Shown: positions 28,658 through 38,534, counted from the first letter of the stretch. The stretch: DNA of 64,000 nt from Rhodococcus erythropolis NBRC 15567 (GCF_001552595.1 NZ_BCRM01000010.1:62001-126000), one strand, 5' to 3'. Numbers and translations: made by a program. The notes: generated from the sequence alone by a model not told the origin.

Positions 28658-29785
28658 ATGCGCCGGACCCTCTTGGTGACCAACGATTTTCCTCCTCGCC
28701 CCGGAGGTATCCAGTCTTATCTCCACACGTTTGCCGGGCACCTGCCGGCGGACAAGTTGGTGGTGTACGCACCGCGGTGGCGGGGCGACTCGCACAAGAA
28801 GTTCGATGCGGCACAGCCTTTCGAGGTCGTTCGGCACCCGACGACACTGATGCTGCCGTCGCCCTTTGTCGCTCGTCGGGCCGCGAAGCTGGTCAAGAAG
28901 CACGACTGTGAGTCGGTGTGGTTCGGTGCGGCAGCGCCCTTGGCGCTGTTGGCGCCGGTTGTTCGACGCGCCGGAGCGAGCCGAGTGATCGCGAGTACTC
29001 ACGGCCACGAGGTCGGGTGGTCGATGATTCCCGGTGCGCGGCAGTCGTTGCGTGTGATCGGCGATCACACGGATGCGGTGACGTTTGTCAGCAAATACAC
29101 CCGTGGACGGTTCTCGGCGGCTTTCGGCCCGCAAGCGGCGCTCGAGCACCTTCCGTCCGGAGTGGACACGTCGGTGTTCCACCCGGACTCGGTCGCCCGC
29201 GCAGAACTGCGCAAGCGATACGGGCTGGGGGAGCGGCCCACGATCCTGTGCCTGTCGCGGCTCGTGCCACGCAAGGGGCAGGACATGCTCATCAAGGCGC
29301 TGCCGACCATTCGCAAGAGCGTCGACGGGGCGGTACTGGTGATAGTCGGCGGTGGACCGTACGAGGACCACCTCCGTCAATTGACACGTAAGACCGGGAT
29401 GGACGATCACGTCGTCTTCACCGGCACAGTGCCCGCCGCAGAGTTGGCGGCTCACCACACGATTGCCGACGTGTTTGCCATGCCGTGTCGCACGCGAGGC
29501 GCGGGATTGGATGTCGAAGGACTGGGAATCGTCTACCTCGAGGCCTCGGCGACCGGCGTTCCGGTCATCGCCGGCCGCAGTGGTGGCGCTCCGGAAACCG
29601 TGCAGCAGAACAAGACCGGGCTCGTAGTCGACGGCACCTCTGTTCGGGACGTCGCCGAATCCGTGATCGAGGTGCTGTCCGATCGTGATCGAGCGGCCGC
29701 GATGGGAGCAGCCGGCCGGGAGTGGGTTGCCGAAGACTGGAAGTGGGACACGCTCGCTTCGAAGCTGCGTAATCTGCTCGGCTGA
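28658..29785 (+). CDS. pimB: GDP-mannose-dependent alpha-(1-6)-phosphatidylinositol monomannoside mannosyltransferase
   Basis: GT-B, family 4 glycosyltransferase that adds the second mannose to phosphatidylinositol monomannoside on the inner membrane face, for PIM, LM and LAM synthesis. 375 residues. NDFPPRPGGIQSYLHTFAG at the N-terminus is the glycine-rich acceptor-side loop; STHGHEVGW, PSGVDTSVFHPD, LSRLVPRKGQDMLIKA and the EX7E-type EGLGIVYLEASATGVPVIAG near residue 290 mark the donor site. Identity with PimB' (Rv2188c) is inferred from sequence type and from order: NlpC/P60, Rv2189c-like, pimB, fadD15. Confidence 0.92.
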   Translation: MRRTLLVTNDFPPRPGGIQSYLHTFAGHLPADKLVVYAPRWRGDSHKKFDAAQPFEVVRHPTTLMLPSPFVARRAAKLVKKHDCESVWFGAAAPLALLAPVVRRAGASRVIASTHGHEVGWSMIPGARQSLRVIGDHTDAVTFVSKYTRGRFSAAFGPQAALEHLPSGVDTSVFHPDSVARAELRKRYGLGERPTILCLSRLVPRKGQDMLIKALPTIRKSVDGAVLVIVGGGPYEDHLRQLTRKTGMDDHVVFTGTVPAAELAAHHTIADVFAMPCRTRGAGLDVEGLGIVYLEASATGVPVIAGRSGGAPETVQQNKTGLVVDGTSVRDVAESVIEVLSDRDRAAAMGAAGREWVAEDWKWDTLASKLRNLLG

Positions 29786-29805
29786 GCCACCGGGACTCGA
29801 ACGCA

Positions 29806-29837
29806 AACGGCCCGCACCGAATTCGGTGCGGGCCGTT
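29806..29837. terminator. Bidirectional terminator between pimB and fadD15
   Basis: Perfect 32-bp palindrome with arms AACGGCCCGCACCGAA, followed by CGTTGC on the plus strand. It lies between convergent genes. Confidence 0.87.
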
Positions 29838-29867
29838 CGTTGCTGCGAGAAGCTGCTTGCCGAAAAC

Positions 29868-31679
29868 CTACTTGGCGTAGATCTTTTCGATGTCGGCGGC
29901 AAAGCTCTCGTGCACGACGTTGCGCTTGAGCTTCATCGTGGGCGTGAGTTCGCCTGTGTCCTCGGAGAAGTCGACCGGAAGAATGCGGAACTTCTTGATC
30001 GCCTCGGCGTGTGAGACGAGCTTGTTGGCCTCGTCGATGGCGTCCTGGATTTCACCGACCAGCTCGCCGTCCGAAACCAGGTCGGCAGCTGTGGTTCCCG
30101 CGGCCTTGTTGTTGCGCTCGTTCCAGGCGGGAAGTGCCTCGGCGTCGATGGTGATGAGAGCGCCGATGAAAGGCTTCTGGTCGCCGACCACGATGGCCTG
30201 GCTGATCAGGGGGTGTGCGCGAAGGGAATCTTCGAGCTGAGCGGGGGAGACGTTCTTGCCGCCTGCCGTGACGATGATTTCCTTCTTGCGACCGGTGATC
30301 GTGATGTAGCCGTCCTTGTCGACGGTGCCCAGGTCTCCGGTGTGGAACCAGCCGTTCTCGATCGACTCGGCGGTCGCCTTCTCGTTGCGCCAGTAGCCGG
30401 TGAAGACCACCGGTCCCGAGAGGAGGATTTCGCCGTCTTCGGCAATGCGAACGGAGTTGCCGGCCAACGGCTTTCCGACAGAGCCGACCTTCTGTGCGCC
30501 GATGGTGTTGACGGCGAACGCTGCGGTGGTCTCGGTCAGTCCGTAGCCCTCGTAGATCGTGACGCCGATACCGCGGAAGAAGTGGCCGAGTCGAGCGCCC
30601 AGGGGTGCACCACCGGAAATGGCCAGCTGGCACTGTCCACCGAGTGCAGCGCGCAGCTTCGAGTACACGAGCTTGTCGAAGAGTGCGTGCTTGGCCTTGA
30701 GAACGATGCCCGCGCCGCCCTTGTCCTGAGCCTCGCTCCACGCGACCGCGGTGTCTGCGGCCGCGTCGAAGATCTTGCCCTTGCCGTCACCGTGCGCCTT
30801 GGCGCGTGCGCTGTTGTAGACCTTCTCGAATACGCGCGGCACCGAGAGGATGAAGTCGGGCTTGAACTCGCCGAACGTCGGAACGAGGTTCGGGATGTCG
30901 CTCGTGTGTCCAAGCGCTGCACCGGCATCGAACGACGCGATGCTGACTGCGCGAGCGAGAACGTGCGCGAGCGGCAAGAACATCAGGGTGCGAACGCCGG
31001 GAGTCTTGAGCAGCGTCCCGAGGTTGGAGTCGAGGATGCCCTTCGACTCCGCAATGAGGTTGGAGTGCGTCAGCTGGCAGCCCTTGGGCCGGCCAGTGGT
31101 GCCCGAGGTGTAGATCAGGGTCGCGGGATCGGAGGCCTTCAGTGCAGCGACGCGGGCGTGGACGTCCTCGTCGGAGATGTCGGCGCCCAGTGCGGTCAAT
31201 TCCTCGACGACACCCTTACCGGCTGCCGCGGCATCGATCTGGTAGACCGTGCGCAGCGCGGGTGCGGCTGCAGCGACGTCCTTCACGGTCGCGGCGTGAG
31301 TGTCGTTCTCGACGATGAGGTCGATTGCTTCGGAGTCCTCGAGAATCCAACGAACCTGCTCGGCTGCGGAGGTTTCGTAGATCGGAACCGTCACGCCACC
31401 GGCTGCCCAGATGGCGTAGTCGACGAGCGGCCATTCGAAACGCGTCGCCGACATGAGGCCGACGCGGTCGCCCTGCTTGACGCCGATCGCGATGAGGCCC
31501 TTGGCGACTGCAGTCACCTGGGCGGCGAAATCGCCTGCAGTGACATCGACCCATGCATTTCCGACTTTGCGCTTGTAGACAACCGCCGCCGGCTTCGTCT
31601 TCGCGAAGGCGAAGACCGAGTCGACCGCGGAGGCATCCTCGGGAATGGTGAACGTCTGGGGTGCGCTGAACTCAGGCAC
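29868..31679 (-). CDS. fadD15: Long-chain fatty acid-CoA ligase
   Basis: ANL-superfamily enzyme that activates long-chain fatty acids with ATP and CoA. 603 residues from GTG 31679 with GGAGG 6 nt upstream. The AMP-binding P-loop TLIYTSGTTGRPKGCQLTHS is near residue 190; YEGYGLTETTAAFAVN near 375, WFHTGDLGTVDKDGY near 450 and ITGRKKEIIVTAGGKNVSP near 465 follow, with the C-terminal catalytic Lys region MKLKRNVV. The Rv2187 (fadD15) position is conserved. It could feed degradation or complex lipid synthesis; sequence does not decide. Confidence 0.94.
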   Translation of the reverse strand: MPEFSAPQTFTIPEDASAVDSVFAFAKTKPAAVVYKRKVGNAWVDVTAGDFAAQVTAVAKGLIAIGVKQGDRVGLMSATRFEWPLVDYAIWAAGGVTVPIYETSAAEQVRWILEDSEAIDLIVENDTHAATVKDVAAAAPALRTVYQIDAAAAGKGVVEELTALGADISDEDVHARVAALKASDPATLIYTSGTTGRPKGCQLTHSNLIAESKGILDSNLGTLLKTPGVRTLMFLPLAHVLARAVSIASFDAGAALGHTSDIPNLVPTFGEFKPDFILSVPRVFEKVYNSARAKAHGDGKGKIFDAAADTAVAWSEAQDKGGAGIVLKAKHALFDKLVYSKLRAALGGQCQLAISGGAPLGARLGHFFRGIGVTIYEGYGLTETTAAFAVNTIGAQKVGSVGKPLAGNSVRIAEDGEILLSGPVVFTGYWRNEKATAESIENGWFHTGDLGTVDKDGYITITGRKKEIIVTAGGKNVSPAQLEDSLRAHPLISQAIVVGDQKPFIGALITIDAEALPAWNERNNKAAGTTAADLVSDGELVGEIQDAIDEANKLVSHAEAIKKFRILPVDFSEDTGELTPTMKLKRNVVHESFAADIEKIYAK

Positions 31680-31704
31680 GAAATACCTCCGACACTGCGA
31701 AATA

Positions 31705-31734
31705 CTGACGAGTAGGGTTTTCGTCTCCTACTGT
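31705..31734 (+). promoter_or_regulatory. Promoter of the CPVC microprotein operon, predicted leaderless
   Basis: CTGACG at 31705-31710, an 18-bp spacer and TACTGT at 31729-31734, which ends 6 nt before ATG 31741. It is divergent from fadD15. Confidence 0.6.
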
Positions 31735-31740
31735 AGTCGC

Positions 31741-31842
31741 ATGTCCGACGCAGTTGTGGCCAGGCTTACAGTCTGTCCGGTATGTAGTGGTGCGACACCC
31801 CTCGACGCTTCGCCGACGCGATATGTGAAGCTACTTCGGTGA
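31741..31842 (+). CDS. Candidate 33-residue CPVC microprotein
   Basis: Short frame beginning MSDAVVARLTVCPVCSG and ending TRYVKLLR. Support: a good promoter puts transcription start exactly on its ATG, and its stop overlaps the next gene's GTG as GTGA, so the leaderless mRNA would be read first here and then re-start at the SRPBCC gene. CPVC is half of a zinc or thiol motif. Alternatively it is only a leader peptide that sets downstream translation, perhaps with cysteine sensing. There is no ribosome-binding site. Codon use is in line with the neighbours. Confidence 0.55.
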   Translation: MSDAVVARLTVCPVCSGATPLDASPTRYVKLLR

Positions 31843-32225
31843 GCAGCATTCAGGTCGCAGACCAGACTTTCATCGCCGCCCCGCCCGAGCGGGTCGCCGA
31901 ACTGTTGTCCTCGCGCGCGCGGTGGCGTCGCTGGTTCAGTGATCTTGCGCTCGAAGTCCGGGAAGATCGCGGTCCCGCAGGATTCCGTTGGGGAGTGTCC
32001 GGTCAGCTGGTCGGCACCATGGAGGTGTGGCTCGAACCGGTCATGGACGGGACGATCGCGCACTACTTCCTGCACTGTGAACCGGTCGGCGTATCACCGT
32101 CGGATCTGGCGAACCTCGACCTCGCCGGGATGAACCGAAAGCGTCGGGTCGACGGCAAGGTCATGTCCTTCCAGCTCAAGCGCGAACTCGAAGCAGGACG
32201 TGCCGCCGGGGTAGCACCGGACTGA
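31839..32225 (+). CDS. SRPBCC/polyketide cyclase-like protein (Rv2186c-like)
   Basis: 128 residues from GTG 31839. IQVADQTFIAAPPERVAELLSS at the N-terminus and a C-terminal long amphipathic helix (SFQLKRELEAGRAAG) fit the START/SRPBCC helix-grip fold, which binds hydrophobic ligands. No catalytic residues can be assigned. First full-size gene of a five-gene run (two SRPBCC proteins, ArsA-like ATPase, CPVC protein, then glucokinase) whose order matches Rv2186c to Rv2183c. Translation probably depends on the overlapping 33-codon frame upstream. Confidence 0.78.
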   Translation: MSSIQVADQTFIAAPPERVAELLSSRARWRRWFSDLALEVREDRGPAGFRWGVSGQLVGTMEVWLEPVMDGTIAHYFLHCEPVGVSPSDLANLDLAGMNRKRRVDGKVMSFQLKRELEAGRAAGVAPD

Positions 32226-32288
32226 TAATCGAAGTAGTGCTCGATGTGCAGGTTCTGGACTTTTGACGAAGGAAGGTAGCGCAGTCGT

Positions 32289-32726
32289 ATGGCCGAGAAG
32301 ACCAAGGGGTTGATCAGCATCGACGCCCCTGCCGACGCCGTGATGGACGTCATCGCCGATTTCGCGCAGTACCCCGAATGGGTGGCCGCGGCGAAGTCCG
32401 TCGAGGTGACGGCGCCGGGGCAGGGCGGACGCGCGGACCGAGTACGTTTTGTCCTCGACGCGGGGATGGTGAAGGACACCTACGAACTGCAGTATTCGTG
32501 GGCGCCGGACGGGATGGCAGTGAGCTGGGAGCTGATCTCGGGTGAGATCCAGAAGTCCCAATTCGGTTCGTACACACTCGAGCCCGGCCCGAACGGCACC
32601 ACCTCTGTCACCTACGAGTTGACGGTCGACCTGACGATTCCGATGATCGGTCTCTTCAAGCGCAAGGCCGAGAAGATCATTACCGACACAGCTCTGAAAG
32701 AACTGAAGAAGCGAGTCGAGGGCTGA
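32289..32726 (+). CDS. SRPBCC family protein (Rv2185c/TB16.3-like)
   Basis: 145 residues with the full helix-grip pattern: KTKGLISIDAPADAVMDVIADF, QYPEWVAAAKSVEVTAPGQGG, YSWAPDGMAVSWELISGE and a C-terminal helix ending ALKELKKRVEG. Members bind lipids, polyketides or hormones-like ligands, or act as co-chaperones of the Aha1/CoxG type. AAGGAAGG lies about 13 nt before the ATG. The stop codon directly abuts the GTG of the ArsA-like gene, so the two are co-translated. Confidence 0.88.
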   Translation: MAEKTKGLISIDAPADAVMDVIADFAQYPEWVAAAKSVEVTAPGQGGRADRVRFVLDAGMVKDTYELQYSWAPDGMAVSWELISGEIQKSQFGSYTLEPGPNGTTSVTYELTVDLTIPMIGLFKRKAEKIITDTALKELKKRVEG

Positions 32727-33995
32727 GTGCCGGAGCAACGATCTCGCGTCCAACTGTTCGTCGGTAAAGGCGGAGCAGGCACGACGACGCTTGCCTCGGC
32801 GACGGCTGTGTCGGCTGCGTCCGACGGGGCACGAGTGCTTTTGGTGTCGATCGATCAGACAGGTTCTCTCGCGGATGTCGTGGGCGCGCCGGCGCTGCGA
32901 ACGACTACACCTCTCACCGAGCGCCTCGACGTCCGGCAACTCGACACTTCCGAGCTCCTCGAGGAAAAGTTCCGAGGACTGTCGGGATTGATCGATGCTG
33001 CAGGAAATTTCGGAGCGGGAGATCACGAACACGGTTCGTCGTTCGAGGGGTTGGAACCGGAAGAGTTGACGGGATCCCTGGGGATCCAAGACATACTCGG
33101 ACTCTCCGAGATCGTCGATATCTCGAGCAGCGGGGACTACGACCTCGTGATCGTGGACTGTCCGGCCGCAGCCGAAGCACTGCGGATCCTCGGGTCGCCG
33201 TCGATGGTGTCGGAGTATCTCGAGCGATTGTGGCCGCGGCACAGGCGGATGGTCGCCGTGACGGGCTCGGACATGCGAGTGTTGCTACTCGTGTCCGTCA
33301 TCGAACGCGTGCTCGCGTCGGTGGATCGAATCGCCGTTCACCTCTCGGATCGGGAGAACACCAGCGTGCGCGTTGTGACGTCGGCCGATGGCGTGTCGGC
33401 CGCGGCGACTCGCCGGACGTTGTCCGGTCTGGCTCTGGCGGGGTTGCGAGTCGACGGGATTGTGGTCAACAACCTTGTCCCGCAGTTCAACTCGTCGGCC
33501 GGGAAGGGGGTCGACGATTCGCCGGCGGCACAATGGCTCGCTTCGATCAGGGCGTCACAGGCACACGTCGTCGACGAATTGCGTGGATCGACTGATGGAA
33601 TGTCCGTCACAACGGTCGAGCGCGCCTGCGCCGAACCGGTAGGGTTGGCGGCTCTGGGCGAGATCGCGGCCACGTTCGAGGGTGGAACGGGCACGGATTC
33701 GGACACCGTCGACACAATCGACGCTGTCGACACCGCGGACAACATCGTGGTGTCGTTGGAGTCGGGGGCCGGAGTCGATTCGGTGTACGTGATGCGGATG
33801 TACCTTCCGCTCGTGGATCCGTCGTCGTTGTCGTTGGGCCGGGTGGAGGACGATGTGCTGGTGGGAGCAGACGGCGTACGGCGCAGAGTTCGTTTGGCGT
33901 CGGTGCTGCGTCGTTGTGTCGTGAATGGGGCGGAGTTGGACGGCAGTTACCTGATCATCCGGTTCAGCCCGGATCCCGCGGTGTGGCCAGTATGA
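32727..33995 (+). CDS. ArsA-like ATPase homologue with degenerate P-loop and C-terminal HSP20-like domain
   Basis: 422 residues. VQLFVGKGGAGTTTLASATA at residues 8-27 is the deviant Walker A of ArsA/GET3 proteins, but the P-loop Lys of GK(S/T) is replaced by Thr (GTT). The first signature Lys (GKGG) remains. VLLVSIDQTGSLADVVGA stands where ArsA has the DPAHSL-type switch, also changed. DLVIVDCPAAAEALRIL is the Walker B/switch II region. The last 75 residues (VYVMRMYLPLVDPSSLSLGRVE onward) fit the ArsA HSP20-like domain. It may be a non-hydrolysing or altered ATPase. It overlaps the next gene by 4 bp. Rv2184c is the positional match. Confidence 0.85.
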   Translation: MPEQRSRVQLFVGKGGAGTTTLASATAVSAASDGARVLLVSIDQTGSLADVVGAPALRTTTPLTERLDVRQLDTSELLEEKFRGLSGLIDAAGNFGAGDHEHGSSFEGLEPEELTGSLGIQDILGLSEIVDISSSGDYDLVIVDCPAAAEALRILGSPSMVSEYLERLWPRHRRMVAVTGSDMRVLLLVSVIERVLASVDRIAVHLSDRENTSVRVVTSADGVSAAATRRTLSGLALAGLRVDGIVVNNLVPQFNSSAGKGVDDSPAAQWLASIRASQAHVVDELRGSTDGMSVTTVERACAEPVGLAALGEIAATFEGGTGTDSDTVDTIDAVDTADNIVVSLESGAGVDSVYVMRMYLPLVDPSSLSLGRVEDDVLVGADGVRRRVRLASVLRRCVVNGAELDGSYLIIRFSPDPAVWPV

Positions 33996-34387
33996 GCGAA
34001 GAGCACGAGCGCCTCGTCGCGGAATTTCGTGCGTTGGCGGATACCGTTCTGACGCGCCTGGAACCGGTCTTGCAAAAGGCTGCAGCAGCGACGACCGACG
34101 TTGCGGGTGACTCGGCGTCAGCGGACACGCAGCCGGCGTTCACTGGCTGCAGTTGGTGCCCGGTGTGCGCTCTCGCTGCACTGGTTCGCGGTGAGCACCA
34201 CGAACTACTGGCGTTTCTCGCGGGTCACGCAGCGGCGTTCCTCGCATTGCTTCGCGAGATTCTCGACGAGTTTCTCGGGGGGCCGTCCGGCCCGGATCGC
34301 GGACCGGACAGCGGAGCGACGACGCCAGGTGCCGAGCGAACTCGAACGGCGGCATTTGTCCCGATCAACGTGACGGTCAAGGACTGA
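33992..34387 (+). CDS. Small conserved protein with CSWCPVC motif (Rv2183c-like)
   Basis: 131 residues from ATG 33992, which overlaps the ArsA-like stop (ATGA). An N-terminal helix (EEHERLVAEFRALADTVLTRLEPVL) is followed by FTGCSWCPVCALAALVRGEHHEL with four residues CxxCPxC able to bind zinc or form disulfides, a hydrophobic helix (LLAFLAGHAAAFLALLREILDEFL), then a Gly/Pro/Ser-rich tail and TAAFVPINVTVKD. Function unknown. Coupling to the ArsA-like protein suggests they act together. The 33-residue frame at the start of this operon shares the CPVC string. Confidence 0.85.
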   Translation: MSEEHERLVAEFRALADTVLTRLEPVLQKAAAATTDVAGDSASADTQPAFTGCSWCPVCALAALVRGEHHELLAFLAGHAAAFLALLREILDEFLGGPSGPDRGPDSGATTPGAERTRTAAFVPINVTVKD

Positions 34388-34550
34388 CTTTGTACCCCGG
34401 GTAGAGCTGACGGCCCGAGATGAGCACAATCGACACAATGGTCACCGACGCACGAGGCACCGATACACGGTGCGCACTCCAGCGGGCGCCGCTCGCGCGG
34501 GAATTGGCGCGATGAGCGCGCGCCGCTTGAAAGCGGTCTCCGACTCCACC

Positions 34551-35552
34551 ATGGACGACATCTTGACGGTCGGCATCGACGTCGGCGGAACGAGCATCAG
34601 GGCCTCCGTCGTGGACGTCGACGGACAAGTGCTCGAGATGATTCAAGCCCCGACCCCGCAGTCCGCACGCGCTCTCGAAGACGGCCTCGATCGCGTCGTA
34701 CGCGAACTGGTCACCCGGCACGAGGTATCTGCCGTGGGGTTGGCGGTCGCCGGCTTCATCACCTCCGATCGAAGCTCGGTTCGGTTCGCGCCGCACTTGC
34801 CCTGGGTGGACGCGCCGGTGGGAAGTGACTTGAGCAAGCGGCTCGGATTGCCCGTCGTTCTCGAGCACGACGCCAATGCAGCGGCGTTCGCGGAGCACCG
34901 ATTCGGCGCGGCCGCAGGTGGCCGCAATGTCGTGATGGTGGCAATCGGGACCGGAATCGGCGGTGCGCTGCTGATCAACGGTGAGCTGTACCGGGGCAGT
35001 CACGGCGTCGCCCCCGAACTCGGCCACATCCAGGTCGTTCCGGGCGGGCGTCAGTGTGCGTGTGGCAAGCGTGGGTGTTGGGAGCGCTATTGCAGCGGAA
35101 CGGCGCTCGTGGACACGGCAATCGAACTGCTGGCCGCCGACCCTGCCGCGTCGACGGTTCTGGCGCGCGAAGTAGCGGTGGATCCGGGTTCCCTCACCGG
35201 TCGCCGGATCGCCAACGCCGCGCAGGACGGTGACCCACTCGCGCTGGCAACCATTGCCGAGTTCACCCGTTGGCTGGCCGTCGGATTGGCGATGGTCGGG
35301 GACGTCTACGATCCCGATCTGGTCGTGATCGCAGGCGGCGTCGCGAGTTCTGCCCCACTGTTTCTCGACGACGCCCGTGAGCAGTACGCGACATTGTTGA
35401 CCGGCGCGAAGCACCGCCCGCTGGCACGAATCCGTTCGGCTCAACTCGGCGAAGCTGCGGGCATGGTGGGCGCCGCCGCATTGGCGCGTTCGGTAGTGCC
35501 TCAGGATCTCGGTGGGGTCGACGGCGCTGGAACCACGTCTGCCGGACTGTGA
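34551..35552 (+). CDS. glk: Glucokinase, ROK family
   Basis: Phosphorylates glucose with ATP (or polyphosphate in some relatives). 333 residues from ATG 34551, chosen because family members have only about 8 residues before the phosphate loop TVGIDVGGTSIRASVVD; ATG 34512 with GGGA upstream would add 13. VVLEHDANAAAFAEHRFGA holds the catalytic Asp, ELGHIQVVPGG the ROK His zinc ligand, and CACGKRGCWERYCSG the Cys ligands. IAGGVASSAPLFLDD is the C-terminal block. The order pimB-region, glk, acyltransferase, aroG resembles Corynebacterium glutamicum. Confidence 0.92.
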   Translation: MDDILTVGIDVGGTSIRASVVDVDGQVLEMIQAPTPQSARALEDGLDRVVRELVTRHEVSAVGLAVAGFITSDRSSVRFAPHLPWVDAPVGSDLSKRLGLPVVLEHDANAAAFAEHRFGAAAGGRNVVMVAIGTGIGGALLINGELYRGSHGVAPELGHIQVVPGGRQCACGKRGCWERYCSGTALVDTAIELLAADPAASTVLAREVAVDPGSLTGRRIANAAQDGDPLALATIAEFTRWLAVGLAMVGDVYDPDLVVIAGGVASSAPLFLDDAREQYATLLTGAKHRPLARIRSAQLGEAAGMVGAAALARSVVPQDLGGVDGAGTTSAGL

Positions 35553-35646
35553 TCGGGTCGATCCTCCAGGGGCGTGTGTAGCGGGGGTTACCGGTCGGCA
35601 GTAAGGTCGTACTCAGCGAAATTCAGCTGTGAATGGGAGGGACGCC

Positions 35647-36453
35647 GTGTGGTATTGGCTCTTCAAGTATGTGTTGCTGGGGCCGATTCTCTGGCTGCTC
35701 GGGCGTCCGACGGTCAAAGGTCACGAGAATATTCCGACTGACGGAGCGGCCATTCTGGCCAGCAATCACCAGGCGGTTCTGGACTCGTTCTACCTTCCGC
35801 TTCGCGTCAACCGCCGCATCACCTTCCTTGCCAAGAGCGAGTACTTCACCGGTTCCGGCCTGAAGGGCGCTTTCCAGAAGTGGTTCTTCACCGCGGTCGG
35901 ACAGGTCCCCATCGACCGAACCGGCGCGGACGCGGCGCAGGATGCGCTCAACGCCGGTCTCAAGGTTCTCGGTTCGGGCAGTCTGCTGGGTATCTACCCC
36001 GAAGGAACGCGTTCGCCTGACGGTCGTCTCTACAAGGGCAAGACCGGAATGGCGCGCCTCGCGCTCGAATCGGGCGTCAAGGTGATCCCGGTTGCGATGG
36101 TCGGTACCGACAAGATGAATCCGATCGGCTCACGGATGTGGCGCCCCGCGAAGGTCACCGTGATCGTCGGTGAACCCATCGATTTCTCCCGCTTCGAAGG
36201 CATGGGCGGAAACCGCTTCGTCGAGCGGGCTGTGACCGACGAAGTGATGTACAAGCTGATGAAACTCTCCGGCCAGGAGTACGTGGACATCTACGCGGCG
36301 AGCCTCAAGAACCAGGCGCCCACGAAACCCGAAGCTGCCGTCGATGTTCCGGCGGAAGGCGGCGAGTCGGTTGTCGATCTCGTGGCCTCGGCCGAGTCGA
36401 AGGAGTCCGCGAAGACCGACAAGGATTCGCTCCCCGACGCACAGGCCAGCTAG
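35647..36453 (+). CDS. 1-acyl-sn-glycerol-3-phosphate acyltransferase (PlsC-like)
   Basis: Membrane acyltransferase for phospholipid or PIM acylation, about 268 residues. GTG 35647 is chosen because GGGAGG lies 6 nt before it. After an N-terminal hydrophobic segment come NHQAVLDSFYLP (the HX4D catalytic motif), KWFFTAVGQVPIDRTG, GIYPEGTRSPDGRLYKGK and VIPVAMVGTDKMNPIG, the four acyltransferase blocks. The last 45 residues are a charged, Ala/Glu/Lys-rich tail that looks disordered. Positional match Rv2182c. The acyl acceptor is not certain; lysophosphatidic acid is the default. Confidence 0.9.
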   Translation: MWYWLFKYVLLGPILWLLGRPTVKGHENIPTDGAAILASNHQAVLDSFYLPLRVNRRITFLAKSEYFTGSGLKGAFQKWFFTAVGQVPIDRTGADAAQDALNAGLKVLGSGSLLGIYPEGTRSPDGRLYKGKTGMARLALESGVKVIPVAMVGTDKMNPIGSRMWRPAKVTVIVGEPIDFSRFEGMGGNRFVERAVTDEVMYKLMKLSGQEYVDIYAASLKNQAPTKPEAAVDVPAEGGESVVDLVASAESKESAKTDKDSLPDAQAS

Positions 36454-36467
36454 AGATTTCCCACACC

Positions 36468-36507
36468 TGCCGCACGCGCATTGGCTCCAGAGCCTGCGCG
36501 TGCGGCA
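36468..36507 (+). terminator. Terminator of the acyltransferase gene, overlapping the next promoter
   Basis: 13-bp stem TGCCGCACGCGCA with its complement at 36495-36507, followed by TAGTTTTCGG. The trailing TAGTTT also serves as the -10 of the next gene. Confidence 0.8.
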
Positions 36508-36513
36508 TAGTTT
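36508..36513 (+). promoter_or_regulatory. -10 hexamer of the exoribonuclease gene, predicted leaderless
   Basis: TAGTTT ends 6 nt before GTG 36520 and directly follows the upstream terminator stem. Confidence 0.5.
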
Positions 36514-36519
36514 TCGGAC

Positions 36520-37011
36520 GTGCGCTACTTCTACGACTGTGAATTCATCGAAGACGGTCGAACCATCGATCTCGTGTCCATCGGCGTTGTCTGCGAGGAC
36601 GGCCGAGAGTATTACGCGGTCTCGACGGAGTTCGATCCCGCCCGTGCCGGTAGTTGGGTGCGCAAGAACGTGCTGCCGAAGTTGCCGCAGCCTTCGTCGC
36701 CGCTGTGGAAATCACGCGAGAAGATCCGCGACGATCTTCTGAAATTCTTCGTTCCGCGGCCGATGGTCGTTCCGGAGCTCTGGGCGTGGGTAGCCGCATA
36801 CGACCACGTCGCGCTGTGCCAGTTGTGGGGCGATATGACCGAACTACCGCAGTCGATGCCGCGGTACACCCGCGAACTCCGACAGTTCTGGGAAGACAAC
36901 GGCAGTCCTGCCCTCCCGTCAGCGCCCGCCGACGCACACGACGCACTTGCCGACGCCAGGCACAACCTCGTGAAGTTCGACGCGATTTCGGCAGCACGTT
37001 CACTTCGCTGA
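36520..37011 (+). CDS. 3'-5' exoribonuclease of the Rv2179c type
   Basis: 163 residues from GTG 36520. RYFYDCEFIEDGRTIDLVSIG at the N-terminus supplies the DEDD Asp and Glu, ELWAWVAAYDHVALCQLWG the third Asp and DAHDALADARHNLVKF the final His and Asp, so it is a DEDDh RNase H-fold exonuclease. Rv2179c, the positional match, degrades adenine-rich 3' overhangs. It is probably involved in RNA turnover in the cytosol. Its own promoter overlaps the previous gene's terminator. Confidence 0.9.
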   Translation: MRYFYDCEFIEDGRTIDLVSIGVVCEDGREYYAVSTEFDPARAGSWVRKNVLPKLPQPSSPLWKSREKIRDDLLKFFVPRPMVVPELWAWVAAYDHVALCQLWGDMTELPQSMPRYTRELRQFWEDNGSPALPSAPADAHDALADARHNLVKFDAISAARSLR

Positions 37012-38487
<1,476 letters not shown>

Positions 38488-38534
38488 AACCCTGCTTCGC
38501 CGAAGCTGATTGGCACTGGCACTGATTTTCGGCA

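Noticed and set aside
28373..29902. A long minus-strand frame across pimB
   Set aside because: It crosses a terminator and a certain gene, and has no motifs.
30213..31715. A 500-codon plus-strand frame opposite fadD15
   Set aside because: Repetitive Arg/Asp/Val sequence without motifs; fadD15 is clear on the other strand.
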